5,407 nucleotides of DNA from an uncultured Streptococcus sp. GTDB taxonomy: Bacteria > Bacillota > Bacilli > Lactobacillales > Streptococcaceae. The notes beneath the pieces were generated by a model. That model saw only the letters and a list, made by a program, of their open reading frames with translations. It had not been told where the DNA came from and made no database searches. Below, one piece after another: positions 1 through 4,942 of this stretch. The position numbers were made by a program, and so were the translations under genes. Positions within the stretch are counted from its first letter, which is position 1; every line of letters starts with the position of its first letter. Location: assembly GCF_943912555.1 (NCBI RefSeq), contig NZ_CALTUR010000111.1:1-5407 (forward strand). Reading direction: 5' to 3'.

Positions 1-24
1 GAGGGTAATTTTTCAAACCATACG

Positions 25-54
25 TTGGGGAAATAGATCTTTTTTTGGTATAAT
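25..54 (+). promoter_or_regulatory. Extended -10 promoter of exoA
   Basis: A perfect TATAAT at 49-54 is preceded by TG at 46-47, giving the extended form TGGTATAAT that is common in streptococci. A weak -35 candidate, TTGGGG at 25-30, lies 18 bases upstream. A start site near 61 would leave a leader of under 30 bases before the exoA start at 89. A second TATAAT at 61-66 has no TG extension and would put the transcript start close to or beyond the ribosome binding site, so I prefer the first. Assigned by eye. Confidence 0.7.
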
Positions 55-88
55 AAAATCTATAATCTGAATGAAAAAAGGTAACTTT

Positions 89-916
89 ATGAAACTTATC
101 TCATGGAATATTGATTCCCTCAATGCTGCCCTAACGAGTGACTCAGCTCGTGCCAAATTGTCCCAAGAAGTCCTACAAACCTTGGTCGCTGAAAATGCTG
201 ATATCATTGCTATCCAAGAAACCAAGCTTTCTGCCAAGGGCCCTACAAAGAAACATCTGGAAATTTTAGAAGAACTCTTCCCAGACTACGAAAATACGTG
301 GCGCTCTTCCCAAGAGCCTGCCCGCAAAGGCTATGCTGGAACCATGTTCCTTTATAAGAAAGAACTTACACCCACTGTCACTTTCCCAGAAATCGGTGCC
401 CCTTCTACCATGGACTTGGAAGGTCGTATCATCACTCTAGAATTTGATAAATTTTTCGTTACCCAAGTTTACACTCCAAACGCTGGCGATGGCCTCAAAC
501 GCTTGGAAGAACGTCAAGTCTGGGATGTAAAATATGCAGAGTACTTAGCTGAACTAGACAAAGAAAAACCAGTCCTTGCGACCGGTGATTACAACGTTGC
601 CCACAATGAAATCGACCTTGCAAATCCTGCTAGCAACCGCCGTTCACCAGGATTTACCGACGAGGAACGTGCTGGATTTACCAACCTTTTGGCAACTGGA
701 TTTACGGATACCTTCCGCCACATTCATGGTGATGTCCCAGAACGCTACACTTGGTGGGCACAACGCAGCAAAACTTCTAAAATCAACAATACAGGCTGGA
801 GAATCGACTACTGGCTCACAAGTAACCGTCTCGCAGACAAGGTGACCAAGTCTGACATGATTGACTCAGGAGCTCGCCAAGACCATACACCCATTGTCTT
901 GGAGATTGAACTCTAA
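89..916 (+). CDS. exoA: Exodeoxyribonuclease / AP endonuclease ExoA
   Basis: This enzyme cuts DNA at abasic sites and removes nucleotides from 3' ends during base excision repair. It is a single-domain exonuclease III/APE1-type phosphatase-fold nuclease of 275 residues, full length for the family. Visible active-site motifs are SWN with N7, QETKL with E44 (metal ligand), QVYTPN with Y128, GDYNVAH with D167 and N169, GWRIDY with D240, and QDHTP with D265 and H266 (the general-base pair). All expected residues are present. I start it at ATG 89 rather than the in-frame ATG at 71. An AAAAAAGG ribosome site (75-81) sits 7 bases before 89, and translation from there begins directly with MKLISWN, the usual N-terminus. 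The downstream gene follows after 11 bases, and its ribosome site overlaps the exoA stop, so the two are probably cotranscribed. The sequence closely fits pneumococcal ExoA from memory. Confidence 0.96.
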   Translation: MKLISWNIDSLNAALTSDSARAKLSQEVLQTLVAENADIIAIQETKLSAKGPTKKHLEILEELFPDYENTWRSSQEPARKGYAGTMFLYKKELTPTVTFPEIGAPSTMDLEGRIITLEFDKFFVTQVYTPNAGDGLKRLEERQVWDVKYAEYLAELDKEKPVLATGDYNVAHNEIDLANPASNRRSPGFTDEERAGFTNLLATGFTDTFRHIHGDVPERYTWWAQRSKTSKINNTGWRIDYWLTSNRLADKVTKSDMIDSGARQDHTPIVLEIEL

Positions 917-927
917 GGAGAAAACGA

Positions 928-1314
928 ATGGACTATCAAGCTGTCATTCCTGAATTTGTAGTATCTGACATCGAAAAATCACGTCACTTCTACTGCGACC
1001 TGCTAGGATTCTCTGTCGAATACGAGCGTCCAGAGGAGAAATTTCTCTTCCTCTCGCTTGAAGACTGCCAACTTATGCTAGAAGAAGGCAGCGCAGAAGA
1101 ATTAGTTCAGCTGACCTATCCTTTCGGGCGCGGTGTCAATATCTCCTTTGGCATTGCAGATGTTCCTCAGCTCCACCAAAAACTGCTGGAAGCAAACTAT
1201 CCTATTTATCGTCCCTTAACCAAAAGAAAGTTTCGTGTTGGGGATCATTATATCTATCCACATGAATTTGCAGTTTTGGATCCAGATGGCTATTTTTTAA
1301 GATTTAGCGAGTAG
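928..1314 (+). CDS. VOC-superfamily protein (glyoxalase/bleomycin-resistance fold)
   Basis: A 128-residue single-domain vicinal-oxygen-chelate protein. The two beta-alpha-beta-beta-beta halves show as PEFVVSDIEKSRHFYCDLLGF (8-28), the typical first helix with its F-Y-x-x-x-L-G-F pattern, and as ISFGIADVPQLHQKLLEANYPIY (72-94). The family's closing strand is DPDGYFLRF (118-126). The length matches bleomycin-resistance-type members, which often bind a ligand as homodimers without a metal. No substrate can be read from the sequence, and resistance to bleomycin should not be assumed. Translation starts at ATG 928 with AAGGAG at 916-921, which begins on the last base of the exoA stop codon. The tight spacing makes it the second gene of an exoA transcript, and a hairpin follows 37 bases after its stop. 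It could instead be a small-molecule isomerase or dioxygenase-like enzyme. Confidence 0.85.
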   Translation: MDYQAVIPEFVVSDIEKSRHFYCDLLGFSVEYERPEEKFLFLSLEDCQLMLEEGSAEELVQLTYPFGRGVNISFGIADVPQLHQKLLEANYPIYRPLTKRKFRVGDHYIYPHEFAVLDPDGYFLRFSE

Positions 1315-1350
1315 AGTAATAAAGGTTTAGAAAAAAATATTTCAAATCAG

Positions 1351-1399
1351 AAAAAGGCATATTGTCAGGTCTTGAAAAATCTTGATAATATGCCTTTTA
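1351..1399. terminator. Hairpin terminator after exoA-VOC
   Basis: AAAAGGCATATT (1352-1363) pairs perfectly with AATATGCCTTTT (1387-1398). The stem extends inward through 1364-1368 with 1382-1386 (two G-T wobbles), giving about 17 pairs around a 13-base loop. The right arm ends in TTTT, and the complement of the left arm ends in five T, so it could stop transcription in both directions. It separates the exoA unit from the xpt control region. The stem is AT-rich, so its efficiency is uncertain. Confidence 0.7.
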
Positions 1400-1436
1400 T
1401 GATAAAAAAACTTCTAAACGTTTGCCAATAACTGAG

Positions 1437-1490
1437 TTTTTCGTCTATTTTTCGTCTATTTGTTCGTTTTTTAATCAAAAAACAAACAAA
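1437..1490. promoter_or_regulatory. Phased TTCG repeats and inverted repeat upstream of the xpt promoter
   Basis: An 11-base unit, TTTTTCGTCTA, is repeated in tandem at 1437-1447 and 1448-1458. It is followed by TTTGTTCG, so TTCG occurs at 1440, 1451 and 1463, that is 11 and 12 bases apart and on one face of the helix. The third copy read on the minus strand, AAAACGAACAAAT, resembles the CGAAC core of the lactococcal/streptococcal PurR box. It lies about 65 bases before the expected xpt transcript start, roughly where an activator box would sit. The same stretch also forms an inverted repeat, 1459-1472 against 1477-1490, with 13 of 14 positions pairing. A PurR site is inference. The repeats are directly visible. 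Confidence 0.35.
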
Positions 1491-1494
1491 ATAT

Positions 1495-1523
1495 TTGATT
1501 TCTAAAGATTTTTAGTGTAAAAT
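1495..1523 (+). promoter_or_regulatory. Sigma-A promoter of the xpt-pbuX operon
   Basis: TTGATT (1495-1500, four of six to TTGACA) is separated by exactly 17 bases from TAAAAT (1518-1523, five of six to TATAAT). The expected start is near 1530, about 34 bases before the riboswitch aptamer. No better promoter is visible between this and xpt, so the whole leader including the aptamer should be transcribed from here. Confidence 0.75.
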
Positions 1524-1563
1524 AAGAACGTTGGCTCAAGCCTATTTAAAATTGAATATCGTT

Positions 1564-1630
1564 TTACTTGTTTATGTCGTGAATTGGCACGACGTTTCTA
1601 CAAGGTGCCGGAACACCTGACAATAAGTAA
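1564..1630 (+). promoter_or_regulatory. Guanine riboswitch aptamer (purine class)
   Basis: The three-helix purine aptamer can be drawn completely. P1 is 1564-1572 with 1622-1630 (nine pairs, one G-U). P2 is GTCGTG 1576-1581 with CACGAC 1588-1593. P3 is AGGTG 1603-1607 with CACCT 1614-1618. The conserved junction GTTTCTAC is at 1594-1601, and GAC is at 1619-1621. The loops keep the GG (1586-1587) and CC (1608-1609) that form the kissing contact. The base that pairs with the ligand is C1621 (position 74 in Bacillus xpt numbering), which specifies guanine/hypoxanthine; adenine aptamers have U there. Both loops are six bases rather than the usual seven, and the U75-A21 pair is swapped to A-U. It lies upstream of xpt-pbuX, the classical target of this class. 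Confidence 0.93.
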
Positions 1631-1670
1631 GTTAGCTTGAAGGTATGGTTGTTTTTACCTTGCCTATTTT

Positions 1671-1705
1671 GGGGGACTTGCTTAGAGATTAGGTAGGTCC
1701 TTTTT
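1671..1705 (+). terminator. Riboswitch-controlled terminator with competing antiterminator
   Basis: GGACTTGC (1674-1681) pairs with GTAGGTCC (1693-1700), extendable inward to 1683/1691 and outward by three G-U pairs (1671-1673 with 1701-1703). A T run follows at 1701-1705. The 3' strand of aptamer helix P1 (AAGTAAG, 1625-1631, extendable to 1624-1633) is complementary to CTTGCTT (1677-1683, extendable to 1675-1684), which is the left arm of the terminator. The two structures cannot coexist. With guanine bound, P1 holds its strand, the terminator forms and transcription stops; without ligand, the antiterminator forms. A small hairpin, AAGGTA 1640-1645 with TACCTT 1656-1661, fills the spacer. 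This is an OFF switch deduced from pairing by hand. Confidence 0.85.
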
Positions 1706-1715
1706 GAATATTTTT

Positions 1716-1904
1716 AATATTTCCCTTAATTAGTGCGGACGGGAGCAACTTCCTTCGGAATTTCATCCCTAATTTTTGAGCCAAAAGTCTCAAAAATCCC
1801 GTCATAGACAATAACAAGATTATTGTCTATGATACCACTACAACGGGAAATATTTGATAAGACTCGCTTCGCTCGTACTAGTTTTATCAAATATATAGTA
1901 CTAG
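1716..1904. repeat. Structured leader element of nested inverted repeats, possibly MITE-like
   Basis: Between the riboswitch terminator and xpt lie several strong inverted repeats. AATATTTCCC (1716-1725) is inverted at 1845-1854. GACGGGA (1738-1744) pairs with TCCCGTC (1797-1803) around an inner hairpin, ATTTTTGAG (1772-1780) with CTCAAAAAT (1789-1797). A perfect 13-base stem joins 1802-1814 to 1820-1832 with a five-base loop. A 15-pair stem with one wobble joins 1850-1864 to 1880-1894, with a CGCTTCGCTCG-containing loop. GTACTAG occurs at 1875-1881 and 1898-1904. Several arms are shared, so alternative folds exist. It does not fit the BOX element as I remember it. It could be a small mobile repeat dropped into the leader or a further RNA control element. 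No convincing protein is encoded here. Confidence 0.5.
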
Positions 1905-1970
1905 CAAACTGGATCACTATAGAAATATTTAACCAACAAGTAAACTGGCTTTTAGACTTTAGGAGGTCTT

Positions 1971-2552
1971 ATGAAATTATTAGAAGAGCGCATCCTCAAG
2001 GATGGGCATATCTTGGGTGATAACATCCTCAAGGTAGATTCCTTTTTAACCCACCAAGTTGACTTTAGCCTGATGAGAGAGATTGGTAAGGTTTTTGCGG
2101 AAAAATTTGCTTCTGCTGGTATTACCAAAGTCGTAACCATTGAAGCGTCGGGTATTGCCCCAGCAGTTTTTACAGCTGAAGCCTTAAACGTTCCCATGAT
2201 TTTCGCCAAAAAAGCTAAGAACATCACTATGAACGAAGGCATCTTAACTGCCGAAGTTTACTCCTTTACCAAGCAGGTGACCAGCACCGTTTCTATCGCT
2301 GGAAAATTCCTCTCACCAAAGGACAAGGTCTTAATTATCGACGATTTCCTTGCTAATGGCCAAGCTGCTAAAGGCTTGATTCAAATCATCGAACAGGCCG
2401 GTGCAACAGTCGAAGCTATCGGTATCGTGATTGAAAAATCCTTCCAAGATGGCCGTGATTTGCTTGAAAAAGCAGGTTACTCTGTCTTATCACTCGCTCG
2501 TTTGGATCGTTTTGAAAATGGGCAAGTTATTTTTAAGGGGGCAGATCTCTAA
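1971..2552 (+). CDS. xpt: Xanthine phosphoribosyltransferase
   Basis: Converts xanthine (and more weakly guanine) plus PRPP to XMP/GMP in the cytoplasm, feeding salvaged purines into nucleotide pools. The 193-residue length is normal for Xpt. The type I phosphoribosyltransferase PRPP-binding loop is [13 protein letters not shown] (120-132), with the acidic pair D124-D125. The preceding EASGIAP (58-64) is the PPi-binding loop. The N-terminal [12 protein letters not shown] is typical of streptococcal and bacillar Xpt. ATG 1971 is preceded by a strong AGGAGGT (1961-1967). The stop TAA shares its last base with the ATG of the transporter gene, so the two are translationally linked. Expression should be shut off by guanine through the upstream riboswitch. 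The leader from terminator to start codon is unusually long (about 265 bases) because of the structured element. Confidence 0.96.
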   Translation: MKLLEERILKDGHILGDNILKVDSFLTHQVDFSLMREIGKVFAEKFASAGITKVVTIEASGIAPAVFTAEALNVPMIFAKKAKNITMNEGILTAEVYSFTKQVTSTVSIAGKFLSPKDKVLIIDDFLANGQAAKGLIQIIEQAGATVEAIGIVIEKSFQDGRDLLEKAGYSVLSLARLDRFENGQVIFKGADL

Positions 2553-3814
2553 TGCAAACTCAAGAAAAACATTCGCAAGCCGCCATTTTAGGGCTTCAAC
2601 ATCTCCTCGCAATGTACTCAGGTTCTATCCTTGTACCTATTATCATTGCAACATCTCTTGGATACTCAACTGAACAGTTGACCTACTTAATTTCAACAGA
2701 TATCTTCATGTGTGGAGTAGCTACCTTCCTCCAACTTCAACTCAACAAACACTTTGGTATCGGACTTCCTATCGTTCTTGGAGTTGCCTTCCAATCAGTT
2801 GCTCCTCTGATTATGATTGGGCAAAGTCATGGTAGTGGCGCTATGTTTGGTGCTTTAATTGCATCGGGTATTTACGTAGTTCTTATCTCAGGAGTCTTCG
2901 CAAAAATAGCCGATCTCTTTCCTTCTATCGTAACAGGATCTGTCATCACTACAATCGGTTTGACCTTAATTCCTGTAGCTATTGGGAACATGGGAAATAA
3001 CGTCCCTGAACCAACAGGACAAAGCTTACTCTTAGCAGCTATTACCGTTGTGATTATCCTCTTGATCAATATCTTTACAAAAGGATTTATCAAATCAATC
3101 TCCATTTTGATTGGCTTGGTAGTTGGAACTGCTATTGCTGCCTCTATGGGCTTGGTTGATTTCTCACCTGTCGCTGCAGCTCCTATCGTACATATTCCTA
3201 CACCCCTCTACTTTGGAACACCAACCTTTGAAATTTCATCAATCGTGATGATGTGTATCATCGCAACCGTTTCTATGGTTGAGTCTACTGGTGTTTACCT
3301 AGCTCTTTCAGATATCACTAATGATCCAATCAACAGCACACGTCTTCGTAACGGTTATCGTGCAGAAGGTCTGGCCGTTCTTCTCGGTGGTATCTTCAAT
3401 ACCTTCCCTTACACAGGATTCTCACAAAACGTTGGCTTGGTTAAACTGTCAGGTATCAAGACTCGTCTGCCAATCTACTACGCAGCTGGTTTCCTGGTTC
3501 TCCTTGGACTTCTTCCTAAGTTTGGTGCCCTTGCCCAAATCATTCCAAGTCCTGTCCTCGGTGGTGCCATGCTGGTGATGTTTGGTTTTGTATCTATTCA
3601 AGGGATGCAAATCCTCGCCCGTGTTGACTTTGCTAACAATGAACATAACTTCCTTATCGCAGCAGTTTCAATCTCTGCAGGTGTCGGACTCAACAACAGT
3701 AATCTCTTTGTCAGCATGCCGACAGCCTTCCAAATGTTTTTCTCAAACGGAATCGTCGTAGCCAGCCTACTCGCCATTGTCCTCAATGCCGTATTAAATC
3801 ATAAAAAGAAATAA
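2552..3814 (+). CDS. pbuX: Xanthine permease, NCS2 family
   Basis: An integral membrane importer of xanthine driven by ion symport, supplying Xpt. The 420 residues are hydrophobic almost throughout and consistent with about 14 membrane segments, as in UraA-type NCS2 carriers. Family marks are the first-segment LQHLLAMYSG (15-24), with the conserved QH; SMVESTGVYLALSD (241-254), with the substrate-contacting glutamate E244; and QNVGLVKLSG (292-301), the nucleobase-transporter signature with S in place of the usual T. The C-terminus is short and basic (NHKKK). ATG 2552 overlaps the xpt stop by one base (TAATG), with AAGGGGG at 2536-2542 as ribosome site. The pairing with xpt and the upstream guanine riboswitch support xanthine rather than uracil as substrate. 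A hairpin terminator follows directly. Confidence 0.95.
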   Translation: MQTQEKHSQAAILGLQHLLAMYSGSILVPIIIATSLGYSTEQLTYLISTDIFMCGVATFLQLQLNKHFGIGLPIVLGVAFQSVAPLIMIGQSHGSGAMFGALIASGIYVVLISGVFAKIADLFPSIVTGSVITTIGLTLIPVAIGNMGNNVPEPTGQSLLLAAITVVIILLINIFTKGFIKSISILIGLVVGTAIAASMGLVDFSPVAAAPIVHIPTPLYFGTPTFEISSIVMMCIIATVSMVESTGVYLALSDITNDPINSTRLRNGYRAEGLAVLLGGIFNTFPYTGFSQNVGLVKLSGIKTRLPIYYAAGFLVLLGLLPKFGALAQIIPSPVLGGAMLVMFGFVSIQGMQILARVDFANNEHNFLIAAVSISAGVGLNNSNLFVSMPTAFQMFFSNGIVVASLLAIVLNAVLNHKKK

Positions 3815-3815
3815 G

Positions 3816-3841
3816 AAAAAGAGGTGTAAGCCTCTTTTTTT
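3816..3841. terminator. Bidirectional terminator between pbuX and the restriction block
   Basis: AAAAAGAGG (3816-3824) pairs perfectly with CCTCTTTTT (3831-3839) around the six-base loop TGTAAG. A T run lies on the plus strand (3835-3841), and the matching A run gives a T run on the minus strand. It begins right after the pbuX stop and lies 20 bases beyond the endonuclease stop, so it can end both converging transcripts. Confidence 0.9.
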
Positions 3842-3860
3842 GTATATAGCTAATGAACAA

Positions 3861-4769
3861 TCATTGTAAAAATAAATCAGCTAAAAATCCTTCTCTTAAC
3901 ATTTCTAAATTAAATACATTCGTAATATGGCTAAATGCTTCTGCTAGTGGTAAGTGGGCTGTTTTCCATCCTTGACCATCAGTAACCCAAACAAATTCAA
4001 CATCATCATCTGAGGTAATAACAAATTGACTAAGTTCAGTAAACTCTCCAGCCACCGCTTTTAATTTACTTCCTCCTCCGCCATAGTAATTCGTTTCAAT
4101 CAGCCAAACCTTATGTTTTTCTCGGGAATAAACTGCAACATCAAATCTTCTCTCAGACTTATCAACAGGTACTTTAATCCCCCACTTATCCATAATAAAT
4201 TGGGCTGTAGCTTGAGATTTCCATTCCAGTTTTTGTTTCTGAGAAATTTTTGCTACATGTCTCTCTAAAATCCCCTCCATGGTTGTTCCACTTCGGTTTT
4301 TTCGTGCATTGCTGTCTAATCCAGTCTCTACTCCATAAACATAATCAACTAATGAACGATTAGCATGTTGTTGTAAAAAATTTAATAAACCAGATTGCTC
4401 AATAAATTTCATGTAATCATCTATTCTACTAGTGTCTATCGTTTTGAAATCCAATTGCTCAAAAGACATATTATCGTTTTCATCTATTGTTAAAACATCT
4501 AAAACTTTATCACGACTTGCAATCAAGCTAGGAATTGCTTTTAACAAATTAGGTTGTTTAGTGAATAGGTCTAATGCATCTGAATAGATATCATCTTTAC
4601 CAATTAAGTAGTTTAAAGTATTCAACTCTAGTTCATACTTCTTTGTCTCACGATCAACTTTCTCCCAATTTACATAATACTCAGGAGTACGGTTGGTTAC
4701 AGAAAGAGTATTTAAAAATTGTTTCAAACGCTCTTCATGTGAAAAATTAATATATTTTTGTAAGTTCAT
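3861..4769 (-). CDS. DpnII/MboI-family type II restriction endonuclease
   Basis: Predicted to cut unmethylated foreign DNA, probably at GATC, the site known for characterised family members (DpnII, MboI); specificity is inference. The 302-residue length is close to DpnII (about 290). Landmarks shared with DpnII as I remember it are LNTLNYLIG (50-57), LLKAIPSLIASR (75-86), LVDYVYGVETGLDSNARKNRSG (140-161), RRFDVAVY (207-214), VWLIETNYYGGGGSK (221-235) and FVWVTDGQGW (259-268). D210 and E225 are the likely metal ligands. The position after E225-T is N rather than the K of a textbook ExK, so K235 may serve, or the family uses a variant site. I start at ATG 4769, which shares a base with the upstream TAA and has AAGGAG (4783-4778) 8 bases ahead. 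The in-frame GTG at 4778 lies on that ribosome site. It is the last gene of its operon and converges on pbuX. Confidence 0.88.
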   Translation of the reverse strand: MNLQKYINFSHEERLKQFLNTLSVTNRTPEYYVNWEKVDRETKKYELELNTLNYLIGKDDIYSDALDLFTKQPNLLKAIPSLIASRDKVLDVLTIDENDNMSFEQLDFKTIDTSRIDDYMKFIEQSGLLNFLQQHANRSLVDYVYGVETGLDSNARKNRSGTTMEGILERHVAKISQKQKLEWKSQATAQFIMDKWGIKVPVDKSERRFDVAVYSREKHKVWLIETNYYGGGGSKLKAVAGEFTELSQFVITSDDDVEFVWVTDGQGWKTAHLPLAEAFSHITNVFNLEMLREGFLADLFLQ

Positions 4770-4927
4770 TACCGACACTCCTTACACCAAGATTGATTTC
4801 TAATATTATCATTCCCCATATTACGGTATCCAAAATCATCAATTGACTTTTCTTCACCACAATGAGGACAAACTCTTCTCAATACACCATCAATATAATC
4901 ATCTGCGTTAATTGTAACCTTTACCAT
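4769..4927 (-). CDS. Small zinc-ribbon protein coupled to the restriction gene
   Basis: A 52-residue open frame from ATG 4927 to TAA ending at 4769. The two knuckles are CPHC (20-23) and CKEC (48-51), 24 residues apart. The pattern CxxCGxxKxxxxFxxR...WCKEC resembles the zinc-binding segment that precedes the HNH core in phage endonuclease VII-like and other HNH proteins, but no HNH core follows: the protein stops one residue after the last cysteine. It has its own ribosome site, AAGGA (4942-4938), 10 bases before the start. Its stop overlaps the endonuclease ATG (TAATG), and the endonuclease ribosome site lies inside its 3' end, so translation is probably coupled. Possible roles are a control protein, a DNA-binding specificity subunit, or a remnant. 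I do not recognise a named family. The intact frame, cysteines and spacing argue for a real gene. Confidence 0.75.
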   Translation of the reverse strand: MVKVTINADDYIDGVLRRVCPHCGEEKSIDDFGYRNMGNDNIRNQSWCKECR

Positions 4928-4942
4928 AAATAATCTTTCCTT

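Noticed and set aside
71..88. In-frame ATG at 71 as the exoA start, adding six residues
   Set aside because: The ribosome site lies between 71 and 89, well spaced for ATG 89, and the family N-terminus begins MKLISWN. A start at 71 would also lie very close to the predicted transcript start.
1564..1630. Adenine or xanthine-specific riboswitch
   Set aside because: The ligand-pairing base is C1621, the mark of guanine/hypoxanthine aptamers. The fold is the purine class throughout.
1716..1904. BOX or RUP repeat of pneumococcus
   Set aside because: The segment does not contain the boxA/boxC sequence I remember, and I cannot recall the RUP ends well enough to match them, so no family name is assigned.
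1726..2020. Small open frames on both strands in the xpt leader (minus 1726-1917, plus 1823-2020)
   Set aside because: Both run through the inverted repeats, have no convincing ribosome site, and the plus-strand one runs out of frame into xpt. Their codons are explained by the hairpins.
4770..4778. GTG at 4778 as the start of the endonuclease
   Set aside because: That codon overlaps the AAGGAG ribosome site. ATG 4769 has ideal spacing and the usual TAATG coupling to the upstream gene.
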